This document shows, one piece after another, positions 1-8,685 of a DNA stretch of 64,000 bases (position 1 is the stretch's first letter; every line of letters begins with the position of its first letter). The notes under the pieces were generated by a model. It ran no database searches. It saw only the letters and a program-made list of their open reading frames with translations, and was not told where the DNA came from. This stretch comes from Polynucleobacter sp. SHI8 (lineage in GTDB: Bacteria; Pseudomonadota; Gammaproteobacteria; Burkholderiales; Burkholderiaceae). Position numbers and translations under genes: made by a program. The stretch spans positions 186,001-250,000 of the forward strand of contig NZ_AP027204.1 in assembly GCF_027944005.1 (NCBI RefSeq), read 5' to 3'.

Positions 1-75
1 CTGCTCTTCATCAGAGTTTCACTAAAGCATGCCTATAATTTAGGTAAACTCTGTAACTCTTTTTAAGGTGAGCAC

Positions 76-1302
76 ATGGCAGTTAATCTTCCTCAATTAC
101 AAGCATCTTCACTTCACGAAGTTCCCGGTATTCAGTTAGGGTATGCAATGGCTGGTATTAAAAAGCCAGGTCGTAAAGATGTTTTATTAATTACTTTGTC
201 TGAGAATACTTCCGTTGCAGGCGTATTTACACTCAATCGCTTTTGTGCTGCTCCTGTACAAGTTTGTAAAGAACATCTGAGTACTGCCAACGGTATCCGT
301 GCATTGATTATTAATACCGGTAATGCCAATGCTGGCACAGGTGAGACTGGCCTAAAAGATGCTCGAGCCACCTGTCAAGCCGTTGCGCAGAATCTTGGTC
401 TACAGGAAAATCAAATTCTGCCATTTTCAACAGGCGTGATTTTAGAGCCATTGCCATTACAAAAAATCTTAACGGTATTACCGCAAGCGCAAATGGATTT
501 AAAAGCGAATGCTTGGTTTGATGCGGCAAATGCAATTATGACCACCGATACACTACCCAAAGCTTACTCGCTGCAAAAAGACATCGAGGGTAAGACCGTA
601 ACAATGACCGGTATCAGTAAAGGTGCCGGCATGATTCATCCGAATATGGCGACTATGCTCGGCTTTATTGGCACAGATGCTCAGGTCCCTCAGGCATTAT
701 TACAAGAGCTTACCCAAGAAATCGCAGATTTATCGTTTAATGCCATTTCCATTGATGGCGATACCTCCACGAATGATTCTTTCATGATCATGGCTACAGG
801 TAAAAGTGGACTCGTGATTGAAAGTAAAGAAAGTCCTAGCTATTCAGAGTTTAGAGCCATGCTTTTAGAGACTTCCCAGCAATTAGCGCAGCAAATTGTG
901 CGGGATGGTGAAGGAGCCACGAAGTTCATGACTGTGCATGTCAAAGGTGGCAACAGCTTAGAAGAATGCAAATTGGTCGGAGAGGCAATTTCTCATTCAC
1001 CATTAGTAAAAACAGCTTTCTTTGCAAGCGACCCCAACTTAGGCCGCATTTTGGCCGCAATTGGTTATGCTGGGATTTTAGACCTCGATGTGAGTGGTGT
1101 ACAACTTTGGTTGGGCGATGTTTGGGTAGCTAAAAACGGTTGTCGTAATCCTGACTATGTAGAAGCTGACGGACAGCGCGTCATGCAAGAATCTGAGATT
1201 TTGATTACCGTAGATTTAGGTCGTGGAGCATTTGAACGTACAATGTGGACATGTGACTTTTCACATGAGTATGTTTCGATTAACGCGGACTATCGTTCTT
1301 AG
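76..1302 (+). CDS. argJ: Bifunctional glutamate N-acetyltransferase / amino-acid acetyltransferase ArgJ
   Basis: ArgJ transfers the acetyl group of N-acetylornithine to glutamate, recycling acetyl in cytosolic arginine synthesis; many bacterial forms also use acetyl-CoA. The 408-residue product has the family length. It carries the autoproteolysis site HPNMATML, with Thr193 as the predicted nucleophile and new N-terminus of the beta chain; the alpha chain ends TTDT...GMIHPNMA. The start is supported by AAGGTG at 65-70. A TATAAT at 34-39 is a possible -10 box, but no good -35 is visible. In related genomes argJ is followed by the same ATPase and mutT genes seen here, so the three probably form one transcript. 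Confidence 0.97.
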   Translation: MAVNLPQLQASSLHEVPGIQLGYAMAGIKKPGRKDVLLITLSENTSVAGVFTLNRFCAAPVQVCKEHLSTANGIRALIINTGNANAGTGETGLKDARATCQAVAQNLGLQENQILPFSTGVILEPLPLQKILTVLPQAQMDLKANAWFDAANAIMTTDTLPKAYSLQKDIEGKTVTMTGISKGAGMIHPNMATMLGFIGTDAQVPQALLQELTQEIADLSFNAISIDGDTSTNDSFMIMATGKSGLVIESKESPSYSEFRAMLLETSQQLAQQIVRDGEGATKFMTVHVKGGNSLEECKLVGEAISHSPLVKTAFFASDPNLGRILAAIGYAGILDLDVSGVQLWLGDVWVAKNGCRNPDYVEADGQRVMQESEILITVDLGRGAFERTMWTCDFSHEYVSINADYRS

Positions 1303-1332
1303 GAATCACTAGTCCACCAACCTAGTAAATTT

Positions 1333-2187
1333 ATGTCTGACAATTTGGAAAGATTATTAGGGCATTTGGAAGCTTTTTTTCCGAAGCCACTGACGCAAGA
1401 AGATTGGCGAACTGCAAAAGCTTTTAAATGGCAGCATCGTCAAAGTATTTTAGGTAGTGTAGGTTTTCTTAAGCCAATCAAACATTTGTCTGCAATATCC
1501 TTTGACGATTTGCAAGGTATTGAACGTCAAAAAGAATCCATCATGAACAATACCGGTCATTTTGTGGCTGGTAAACCAGCTAATAATGTTTTGTTAACCG
1601 GTGCTCGTGGAACTGGAAAGTCTTCCCTGATTAAAGCTTGTTTGAACTATTTTGAAAAAGATGGGTTAAGGCTTGTCGAGGTGGATAAAGAGCACTTATC
1701 CGATCTCCAAGATTTAACTGAACTATTGGCAACACGTCCAGAGCGTTTTATTGTGTATTGCGATGACTTATCTTTCGAAGAGGGTGAGGCAGGATATAAG
1801 GCCCTTAAATCAGCGCTCGACGGCTCTTTATCTGCTCAAGTAGATAACGTCTTAATTTATGCAACCTCCAATCGACGTCATTTACTCCCGGAATATATGA
1901 CTGATAACGAGTCCTATCGACATATGTCAGATGGAGAGATTCATCCTGGAGAAGTAGTTGAGGAAAAAATTTCATTATCAGAGCGTTTTGGATTATGGGT
2001 TTCATTTTATCCACCCAAGCAAGATGAGTATCTAGAAATTGTGGCGCATTGGTTAGCTGATTTTGGTGTTCCTCAAGAGGCGATTGAAGCCGCCAAGCCT
2101 GAAGCTTTGGTATGGGCTTTAGAACGAGGTTCACGGTCCGGCCGTGTTGCTTGGCAATTTGCAAGGCATTACGCTGGAGCGCACTAA
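1333..2187 (+). CDS. P-loop ATPase of the DUF815 family
   Basis: A 284-residue predicted AAA-like ATPase of the DUF815 family, whose function is not established. A Walker A motif GARGTGKSS lies near residue 90, and an acidic Walker B-like strand (FIVYCDDLSF) near residue 140. The sequence RRHLLPEYMTDN matches the conserved family segment following Walker B. It sits 30 bases after argJ and directly abuts mutT, so it is probably cotranscribed. No signal peptide or membrane segment is visible, which suggests a cytosolic protein. The family assignment is firm; the role is unknown. Confidence 0.85.
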   Translation: MSDNLERLLGHLEAFFPKPLTQEDWRTAKAFKWQHRQSILGSVGFLKPIKHLSAISFDDLQGIERQKESIMNNTGHFVAGKPANNVLLTGARGTGKSSLIKACLNYFEKDGLRLVEVDKEHLSDLQDLTELLATRPERFIVYCDDLSFEEGEAGYKALKSALDGSLSAQVDNVLIYATSNRRHLLPEYMTDNESYRHMSDGEIHPGEVVEEKISLSERFGLWVSFYPPKQDEYLEIVAHWLADFGVPQEAIEAAKPEALVWALERGSRSGRVAWQFARHYAGAH

Positions 2188-2613
2188 TTGAATCATCCCC
2201 TGCAGTCAAGAAAAGTGACCGAAGTTGCAGTAGGTATTATTCTTCAACCGGAGGGGAAGTTCTTATTAGCCAAGCGGCCCATAGGTAAACCATACGAAAA
2301 CTATTGGGAGTTTCCTGGCGGAAAGTTAGAAGAGGGCGAATCAGTCCACCAAGCATTAGTAAGGGAATTATTTGAAGAGCTTGGGATTTTGATTCAAGAT
2401 AGTCAAGCGTGGGATGTGATTGAGCATGATTATCCACATGCTTACGTGCGACTCTACTTAAGGGTTGTAAGACAATGGACGGGCCAAGCTCAAGGACTTG
2501 AAGGACAAGAATTACATTGGCAAGCATTGAAAAGCAATCAAGACGCTGATGTCAGTCCATTACTTCCAGCAACAATTACTATTATGGAAAAGATGGCTTA
2601 TCAGCCACTTTGA
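2188..2613 (+). CDS. mutT: NUDIX hydrolase, MutT-like (8-oxo-dGTP diphosphatase)
   Basis: A predicted nucleotide-pool sanitiser that would hydrolyse 8-oxo-dGTP to the monophosphate. A complete NUDIX box GX5EX7REUXEEXGU is present around residues 43-66 (GGKLEEGES...RELFEELGI). The 141-residue length fits MutT. The chosen start is a TTG directly after the stop of the ATPase gene, with GGAG at 2175-2178 as ribosome site. A GTG at about 2215 is an alternative but lacks a ribosome site. Its stop abuts the convergent zapD stop without any spacer. Substrate specificity is inferred from family and context. Confidence 0.88.
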   Translation: MNHPLQSRKVTEVAVGIILQPEGKFLLAKRPIGKPYENYWEFPGGKLEEGESVHQALVRELFEELGILIQDSQAWDVIEHDYPHAYVRLYLRVVRQWTGQAQGLEGQELHWQALKSNQDADVSPLLPATITIMEKMAYQPL

Positions 2614-3366
2614 TCAAAGATTACAAAGATTTAAGGCAAAAGTAACGTTTTGCGTCACAGCATGAGGTTTACCCGTTGTGGAGTTTTGCAGAAAACGAAT
2701 CCAAAGCATGTGCTTATTGGCACTAATTTCTGGAATTAGATCGTTTTCTTGAATCCGTACACGAATCAATTGATAGACTTTGCCAGATAACATTTGTTGA
2801 AATGACCCATTTTCAGAGTTTACTTCATGGAACTCTGAGGATTGGCGAAGCAACTTCAAGTAGAGATCACACGTCAATTTCCAATCCGCAAATGCGGGCG
2901 TATAGGTCATCAGTTGTGCGCGACGATCCTGAGCTGGCCGCTGTTGCCAGCTGTAAAAGCTAGGTAAGTCGATGGGGCTTGTGCCACCAGGAACACTCAG
3001 ACGTGTTCGGATCATACTCAACCATTCACTTTCATTCATGATGGTACTGGGCTTACCGACCAGATTATTGAGGGTGACAAGACAAGTTTCAATTTCTGTA
3101 ATCGTTGACTCAAGGGCCTGCGTATTCACAGAGGCCTCTGATCGGAAAGAGCTTAATAAGACACGTTGGCGTTCAAGTTCTTTTAATAAGCTAGATTTTA
3201 AGTCAGCACGCGAAGTAACTTCACCAATATCAAAAATCAAACTAATCGCCGTTAAATGATGTTCTGGGTGATCTGAATTTAGAAAAACGCTTAATCTTTC
3301 GAATAGATATTCCAATCGCAATAAGCTGCGAACAGTTTCGTTAAAGGGATATTCGTAAGTAAGCAT
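2614..3366 (-). CDS. zapD: Cell division protein ZapD
   Basis: A 250-residue protein of the ZapD (YacF/DUF1342) family. ZapD crosslinks FtsZ protofilaments and stabilises the cytokinetic ring at midcell. The family-typical opening (YEYPFNETVRSLLRLEYLF) and the internal segments SFYSWQQRPAQDR and LTCDLYLKLLRQS are present. It is largely helical, with no signal peptide. It lies downstream of coaE on the same strand, as in many beta- and gammaproteobacteria (pilD-coaE-zapD). A 92-base AT-rich gap with an inverted repeat separates it from coaE, so it may have its own promoter. Confidence 0.93.
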   Translation of the reverse strand: MLTYEYPFNETVRSLLRLEYLFERLSVFLNSDHPEHHLTAISLIFDIGEVTSRADLKSSLLKELERQRVLLSSFRSEASVNTQALESTITEIETCLVTLNNLVGKPSTIMNESEWLSMIRTRLSVPGGTSPIDLPSFYSWQQRPAQDRRAQLMTYTPAFADWKLTCDLYLKLLRQSSEFHEVNSENGSFQQMLSGKVYQLIRVRIQENDLIPEISANKHMLWIRFLQNSTTGKPHAVTQNVTFALNLCNL

Positions 3367-3419
3367 TGAATTAATTGTATTTATATATTCAGTTATTCTA
3401 AGATTAATTTCTGATTTTC

Positions 3420-3450
3420 GATACTTTTTAAATCATATATGAAAAGTATC
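3420..3450. repeat. Inverted repeat between coaE and zapD, possible weak terminator
   Basis: Perfect 9-bp arms GATACTTTT (3420-3428) and AAAAGTATC (3442-3450) flank a 13-base AT-rich loop, just past the coaE stop. It may end or attenuate coaE transcripts, but no strong T-tract follows on the minus strand. Confidence 0.35.
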
Positions 3451-3458
3451 TAAAAATC

Positions 3459-4091
3459 CTATGATACCTCTATATTTTTTAAAATCTGGAGATGCGTATG
3501 AGAAATCTGTTCCTCTAGTTCCTTAAGAGTACCGTTATTCTCGATCACGTAATCTGCGTACTGCAATCTCATCGCCCGAGGTGTTTGAGTGGCAATGATT
3601 TTTTCAATCATTTCGTGTTGTAATTGATTTCGCAGAGTGACCCTTTTGATTTGTAAATCAACCGAACAATCAACCACGACGATTTTGTTAAACCGACCCT
3701 GCCAGCCAGCAGACTCGAATAGCAAAGGAATCATAAAAATAATATATGGAGGATTTTTTTCAAGAGCTTGAAGAGCCGCACGCTCACTCAGTTCACGAAT
3801 CAGTGGATGGGTAATTGCCTCTAATTTTTTAAGTGCTTGAGGATCATTAAATACTAAAGAGCGCATTTTTGCTCGATCTAAAGCACCTTCTGGAGATAAG
3901 TATTCAGAACCAAAGATAGATTTGATTTCATTGATAGCTGCACCATGAGGGGCGGTAATTTGATGAGCAATAGCATCACTGTCAATCACAGGTATTCCCA
4001 ATTTCTCAAAAGCAATCCCCGCGGCGCTTTTACCACTGCCGATACCACCCGTCAAAGCCAGTTTGTATGATGATTCAAGGCTTAAATTCAT
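3459..4091 (-). CDS. coaE: Dephospho-CoA kinase CoaE
   Basis: CoaE phosphorylates dephospho-CoA on the ribose 3'-hydroxyl, the last step of coenzyme A synthesis. A P-loop GGIGSGKS lies near the N-terminus, followed by the family segments DSDAIAHQ and ITHPLIR. The start at 4091 (MNLSLESSYKLALTGG) is chosen because its ATG overlaps the pilD stop as ATGA and gives 210 residues, the usual length. A longer frame to 4139 would add residues that only re-read pilD sequence. The gene is translationally coupled to pilD. Confidence 0.95.
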   Translation of the reverse strand: MNLSLESSYKLALTGGIGSGKSAAGIAFEKLGIPVIDSDAIAHQITAPHGAAINEIKSIFGSEYLSPEGALDRAKMRSLVFNDPQALKKLEAITHPLIRELSERAALQALEKNPPYIIFMIPLLFESAGWQGRFNKIVVVDCSVDLQIKRVTLRNQLQHEMIEKIIATQTPRAMRLQYADYVIENNGTLKELEEQISHTHLQILKNIEVS

Positions 4092-4570
4092 AGGTTCAAG
4101 CGCCATTGATAAATTGAAAAACCGATACCTGTTAGACACAGATAAGGCCCAAAAGCAATTATAGAAGATGGCTTCTTACTTGAATAAGGGATGAGTTGAA
4201 AGACCAAACAACCCAGAGAAGCTATAAATAGAATAGGTATAACATGGGCATAGCCAAAAACGGCACCTAACGCGCCTAATAATTTTGCATCCCCCATACC
4301 AATGCCATATGTCTTTCGAAGCCTCTTATAGATCAGGTTGAGGATATAAATGAGACTGATACCAAGAGTCGCTCCAAGTAGCCCATCCAAAAATGAACAA
4401 AAACCAAATGGCGTGAGATTCATTACAAGACCTAAAGCTAGTAAGCCTAAAGTCAGTCGATTGGGTAGTAAAAATGTTTTAAGATCAATCACACAGAGTA
4501 TGATCAAAATACCGCTCAAAGCAAGAACATAAAGCAGTTGAGCAAGAACATAAAGCAGTAGCACGATCAT
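4088..4570 (-). CDS. Short prepilin peptidase (A24 domain only), PilD-like
   Basis: A 160-residue membrane protein with the A24 aspartyl prepilin peptidase domain. Both catalytic aspartate contexts are present: VIDLKTFLLPNRLT near residue 28 and GMGDAKLLG near residue 93. About five hydrophobic segments can be seen. The usual PilD N-terminal methylase/zinc region (roughly 100 residues) is absent, so it resembles stand-alone A24 peptidases or a truncated PilD. The position before coaE and zapD is that of pilD, but no pilB or pilC lies upstream; the next gene is a CorC-like gene overlapping by 4 bases. A 21-bp direct repeat duplicates LLYVLAQ at the N-terminus. N-methylation activity is not expected. 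Confidence 0.85.
   Translation of the reverse strand: MIVLLLYVLAQLLYVLALSGILIILCVIDLKTFLLPNRLTLGLLALGLVMNLTPFGFCSFLDGLLGATLGISLIYILNLIYKRLRKTYGIGMGDAKLLGALGAVFGYAHVIPILFIASLGCLVFQLIPYSSKKPSSIIAFGPYLCLTGIGFSIYQWRLNL
4520..4561. repeat. 21-bp tandem duplication in the 5' end of the prepilin peptidase gene
   Basis: Two adjacent 21-base units (4520-4540 and 4541-4561) differ at one base and encode LLYVLAQ-LLYVLAL on the minus strand. The duplication is in frame and lies in the first hydrophobic segment. Confidence 0.9.
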
Positions 4571-5865
4571 ACGAGCTTGGGCATGGATGATTTGGGAGGT
4601 CTGTGGATACGAACGGTTTTAATTGATTGTTGATCGAACTGAATAATTTCCATGACACAATCCGCCACTTTAAGGCTGATATCGTTATCCGGAATCTCTT
4701 CTAAGATATCAATTAAGAGACCATTGAGGGTCCGAGGGCCATCAGTTGGTAAATGTAGACCTAAAAGTCGGTTGAGGTCTCGCAAATTGGAGCTACCCGA
4801 AGCAATATACGTATTATCTTTGAGCCACTGTGTTTTATTGGCAAGACTTGGTAAAGAGGTTGTAAATTCTCCGATTAACTCTTCCACAATATCTTCAATC
4901 GTCACCAAACCAAGCACTACACCATATTCATCGACAACTAGACCAATTCTTTGTTGAAGCTCTTGGAAAAAGCGTATTTGTTGCAGCACCTGGGTGCCAC
5001 TAGGAATAAAGTAAGGTTCATTTAAAAGGGCTTTAAATTGATCATGATTAAGATCTTTATCACCTATCAAAGAAACCACTTTACGCACAGATAAGATGCC
5101 GATGACACGGTCAGGATCTTGGTCTGTAGTGGGTAAGTTATGGTGGTAACAAGTTTCCATTTGATGCAGAACTTCATCGATGGGCCGTGATAAATCGAGC
5201 GTTTCCATTCGTGCACGGGGCGTCATCATATCATCCACCGTGATATGTTCAAGATTAAATAAATTGACCAAAATATTTCGGTGTTGCGAAGGAATAAAGT
5301 GACTAGTTTCTAGGACCAAGCTTCTCAGCTCTTCAGGACTTAGACGATTTTCTGCGGAGTTTTTTGTGTTTAGGCGCATGATTTTGAGTAACGCCGAGAC
5401 AAAAATATTAACAAACATAACCAGTGGTGTCATCACCCAAACTAATGGACGGATGACCCAACTTACGGCAGATGCGATTTGGTCTGGAAATGCTGCACCA
5501 ATGACCTTTGGTGTGATTTCACAAAAAATAATAATTAAAAAAGCGACTAAGGCCGTTGTGAGGGATAAAACGGAACCACTATTACCAAATGCATGCAGTG
5601 CAATCCCGGCAATCAGCACTGGAACAAACGTATTAATTACATTATTGCCAATCAGAATGACCGATAAAAGTTCCTCAGTTCTACCTAAGAGACCATTGGC
5701 CAGTTTGGCTCCTTGATGACCTTGATTGGCCTTATGCTTCAGGCGATGGCGATTTGCCGCCATCATGCTGGTTTCAGTGATTGAGAAAAAAGCAGAGGTT
5801 GCTAACAAGAGGAGAACGGCCGCCAGTTTTGCCCACCATGGCCAATCTTCCAGCAAAGTATCCAT
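4567..5865 (-). CDS. HlyC/CorC-family transporter (DUF21, CBS pair, CorC domain)
   Basis: A 432-residue inner-membrane protein. The N-terminal DUF21 region has about four membrane segments (roughly residues 10-150) with the signature FSITETSMMAANR. A CBS-domain pair follows around residues 200-330 (DDMMTPRARMETLD, GLVVDEYGVVLGLVTIEDIVEELIGE in two parts), then a C-terminal CorC/HlyC domain. Relatives affect Mg/Co efflux or resistance; the haemolysin label is historical. The substrate is unknown. It overlaps the prepilin peptidase gene by 4 bases, so both are probably cotranscribed. Confidence 0.9.
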   Translation of the reverse strand: MDTLLEDWPWWAKLAAVLLLLATSAFFSITETSMMAANRHRLKHKANQGHQGAKLANGLLGRTEELLSVILIGNNVINTFVPVLIAGIALHAFGNSGSVLSLTTALVAFLIIIFCEITPKVIGAAFPDQIASAVSWVIRPLVWVMTPLVMFVNIFVSALLKIMRLNTKNSAENRLSPEELRSLVLETSHFIPSQHRNILVNLFNLEHITVDDMMTPRARMETLDLSRPIDEVLHQMETCYHHNLPTTDQDPDRVIGILSVRKVVSLIGDKDLNHDQFKALLNEPYFIPSGTQVLQQIRFFQELQQRIGLVVDEYGVVLGLVTIEDIVEELIGEFTTSLPSLANKTQWLKDNTYIASGSSNLRDLNRLLGLHLPTDGPRTLNGLLIDILEEIPDNDISLKVADCVMEIIQFDQQSIKTVRIHRPPKSSMPKLV

Positions 5866-5962
5866 AGATTAATCGTGTTTCAGAGTAAATGAGTACAAAC
5901 TATATCAAACCTAAGGATGAATGGAAACTTTACTGAAAATCAATGAAAGCCCTCAACAAGAT

Positions 5963-6643
5963 TTAGCTAGCCAAATGCTTTTGGAAGAAATCTAAAGTAC
6001 GAGTTCTTGCCAATTGAGCTGACTGACCGAAATAAGATGCGCGATGATCACAATTAAAGCCATGATGACCAGGATAGATATGCACTTCAATTTCAGGTCT
6101 AGCCTTTTTTAAAGCTTCAACGGTATCTAACGGAATATAAGAATCCTCCTCTGCAAAATGAGCCATGACAGGACATTGCGGGATTGAGCTCGATTCATTT
6201 TGCACACCGCCACCATAGTAAGGAACTGCGGCAGATAGACCGGAGAGTTGGCAAGCGCTGCGCCAAGTAAGAAGACCACCATAGCAAAAACCGAAAATAC
6301 CCACCTTACCAAAGGGCTTTAAATGATCAATAGCTGCTTGTAAGTCAAACATCACAGGATGATTTGGAAGGGCTTCGACAGCAGCTTTTAATGCAGATCC
6401 TGCTTGCATATCGTCAGGCGTATAGCCTAAATTGACATTTTTTTGAACGCGGTCCATGGTTGGCACTGCCACTACTCGAAAGCCAAGTGAAGCATATAAA
6501 TCAGCCGTTGCTTGAATGTGAGTGTTAACTCCAAATATTTCTTGAACCAAAACTAGGGCGCCAATCGTCTTGCCCGTAGGTATCGTTTCATAGGCATCAA
6601 AAGTGTGTCCATCAGAAGATGTTAGGTGTAGAGCTAGTCCCAT
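5963..6643 (-). CDS. Dienelactone hydrolase family protein
   Basis: A 226-residue cytosolic alpha/beta hydrolase of the dienelactone hydrolase family. The nucleophile elbow GFCYGG (cysteine nucleophile) lies near residue 118, the acid in AEEDSYIP near residue 167, and the histidine in PGHHGFNCD near residue 197. The N-terminal VLVQEIFGVN carries the conserved glutamate. True dienelactone hydrolases act in chlorocatechol degradation; no such pathway is nearby, so the natural substrate is open. Single gene, divergent from ogt. Confidence 0.9.
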   Translation of the reverse strand: MGLALHLTSSDGHTFDAYETIPTGKTIGALVLVQEIFGVNTHIQATADLYASLGFRVVAVPTMDRVQKNVNLGYTPDDMQAGSALKAAVEALPNHPVMFDLQAAIDHLKPFGKVGIFGFCYGGLLTWRSACQLSGLSAAVPYYGGGVQNESSSIPQCPVMAHFAEEDSYIPLDTVEALKKARPEIEVHIYPGHHGFNCDHRASYFGQSAQLARTRTLDFFQKHLAS

Positions 6644-6690
6644 GGCAATGTCCTATATTCAATTTGAAAAAATTAGTGTAACTTAAAGTA

Positions 6691-7218
6691 ATGAAAAAAT
6701 TAACCCTATTAAAAAAAGCAAAAGACCAAGAAGAAAATTGGGCGGCAATTATTCCAGCTCCTTTTGGCAAGCTAGGTATTAAGACAGGGATGTTTGAATG
6801 CAGTCTCATGTTGAGTGAAGTATTTTATGTAGCAAAAAGTACCCCTCTCATATCTGCCCAAAATGAGTTAGCAGAAAATGCCATCCAACAAATCAATCAA
6901 TATCTTACTGATCCCGCATTTGAATTTGATTTACCTATGATCCCTAAAGGAAGCCCTTATCAGAATAAGGTATGGCAACAAATCACAAAAATCCCTTTGG
7001 GTAAAGTGACTACCTATGGAGAATTAGCCAAAAAAATAAGCTCTGCCCCGCGCGCAGTTGGTGGGGCTTGTGGCGCAAACCCTTACCCACTTCTCGTACC
7101 ATGTCATCGTGTCATATCGGCTACTGGCATTGGGGGATTTGCACAACATGATGAAGAGGGATATCACCGTAATATCAAAACATGGTTGTTACAGCACGAA
7201 GGTGTTTGTCGCAGTTAA
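6691..7218 (+). CDS. ogt: Methylated-DNA-[protein]-cysteine S-methyltransferase
   Basis: A suicide repair protein that moves alkyl groups from O6-methylguanine (and O4-methylthymine) to its own cysteine. The active-site PCHRV is present, with acceptor Cys138. The helix-turn-helix recognition region (GKVTTYGELA...RAVGGACGANP) precedes it. The 175 residues match the Ogt/MGMT core without an AdaA regulatory domain. It stands alone, divergent from the dienelactone hydrolase gene and convergent with the MFS gene. Confidence 0.93.
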   Translation: MKKLTLLKKAKDQEENWAAIIPAPFGKLGIKTGMFECSLMLSEVFYVAKSTPLISAQNELAENAIQQINQYLTDPAFEFDLPMIPKGSPYQNKVWQQITKIPLGKVTTYGELAKKISSAPRAVGGACGANPYPLLVPCHRVISATGIGGFAQHDEEGYHRNIKTWLLQHEGVCRS

Positions 7219-7256
7219 AAATAAATGATCGTAATTACAAGACATCATTGAGTTAA

Positions 7257-8546
7257 CTAGTGAGAAGTAACTTGGAATCGTGACTTATCTAAAACATATG
7301 GGGCTACCCACAACCAGATGTATGAGGCGATTTGGATGGCCAATAAAATTAGCAAAGAGAATTTAAGTGCTGCAGGCGGAAGAATTCCAAGACCAATGAA
7401 GTAATCCATCAGAAGACCGATACCCCATTGAATAATAAAAGCCCCAGCAAAAATCAGCATATTAAATGAAGTGCTTGCTTTACCACTAATTGAATTGGGG
7501 AAAAATTGATTAAATTGTGATTGAGCCAAAATAAAAGATGTGGAGCATAGTCCAAATAGAAATAAACAGATACTTGAATAATGAGGTGGAAGATATAAGG
7601 ATAGTATTTGGCTAATGATGGCAAAACCACTCACAACACTGGCGTAGCGAAAGGTAGAAATGCCTTTTTTATTGAGTAGACGTGGAATAAATAAGTTAGC
7701 CGCATAACTAGCAAGAATCACCAGATTAAATATAAAAAGATGATTTGCTACTTCATGACTAGGGAGCATCACGATGTCTTTAAACCAAGCTCCTAACCAT
7801 AAGGTTTGAATCGCATGAAATCCACCTTGGTTAAAAAGACCCATCGGCAGTACTTGTAAAAAATAACCACTTTTCAGAATAGGGACATATCCTTTAATCC
7901 ATCCAAAAGTACCCTTTTCGTTATGATTCTTGGTAACTGGAAGAGGATCTGTAGATTTTGGTATGCCATAGCGGATACATAATATAGCCAGTATAAGAAA
8001 GCCTACCATGACCCAAAAAACACCACGCCAACCAATTACGGGTAAAGCCATTTCGACTGGAATAGTCATTAATATGGCTCCCGCGGTGCCAAACATAAGC
8101 ATAGCCGACGCTAAAGTTGCTTGTTGTTCAGGTTTAAACCAGCGCTTGTAAAAAGTAAGAGCACTCATTAAACAAGCTGAAACACCCACACCAATGAGGC
8201 CTCTGCCAATCGTCAAATAAGCCACATTGTCAGCCATTGCAAAGCAAGATGCACCCAGTACACCAAACAGCATCATGAAACTTTCAGACTTTCTTGAGCC
8301 GTATTGGTCAAGCCAATGACCAAGAGGTATTTGCATCACAAAAAAGCCAATAAAGTAGGCTGCAGATAAGGCGCCAAGGGTTGAGTTACTAATCCCTAAA
8401 TCTGCAATTAAACTAGGTGCGATTACCGCATTAATCGTACGCAGACCATAAGATAAGAGGTAAGCAAAAGCAAAACAAAAAAACACACGCAGTGCAATCC
8501 TACCTTGAAGCGGATATAGTGAATGGTTCGGCGATGGTAGGTTCAT
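7257..8546 (-). CDS. MFS transporter
   Basis: A 429-residue polytopic membrane protein with about twelve hydrophobic segments and a central cytoplasmic loop near residues 205-220 (KSTDPLPVTKNHNEKGTFG). The MFS signature loop between helices 2 and 3 is visible as GHWLDQYGSRKS. Overall it resembles the nitrate/cyanate/hexuronate-type branch, but the substrate cannot be told from sequence. It stands alone, convergent with ogt. Confidence 0.87.
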   Translation of the reverse strand: MNLPSPNHSLYPLQGRIALRVFFCFAFAYLLSYGLRTINAVIAPSLIADLGISNSTLGALSAAYFIGFFVMQIPLGHWLDQYGSRKSESFMMLFGVLGASCFAMADNVAYLTIGRGLIGVGVSACLMSALTFYKRWFKPEQQATLASAMLMFGTAGAILMTIPVEMALPVIGWRGVFWVMVGFLILAILCIRYGIPKSTDPLPVTKNHNEKGTFGWIKGYVPILKSGYFLQVLPMGLFNQGGFHAIQTLWLGAWFKDIVMLPSHEVANHLFIFNLVILASYAANLFIPRLLNKKGISTFRYASVVSGFAIISQILSLYLPPHYSSICLFLFGLCSTSFILAQSQFNQFFPNSISGKASTSFNMLIFAGAFIIQWGIGLLMDYFIGLGILPPAALKFSLLILLAIQIASYIWLWVAPYVLDKSRFQVTSH

Positions 8547-8685
8547 GAATATAGAATATTGGATGGATAGGCGTGTTCTGTTTTCTTAATATATTGCACC
8601 TTATGAGTTAATAATCATTATAACGACGCTAAATCGAGCATAATGTTTTTATCAATTTTTGAAAAATTTCATTTTTAAATTAGTT

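Noticed and set aside
132..371. Antisense open frames inside argJ, and similar ones opposite proS, ffh, maeB and leuS
   Set aside because: They are shadows of strongly supported genes, without ribosome sites or recognisable domains.
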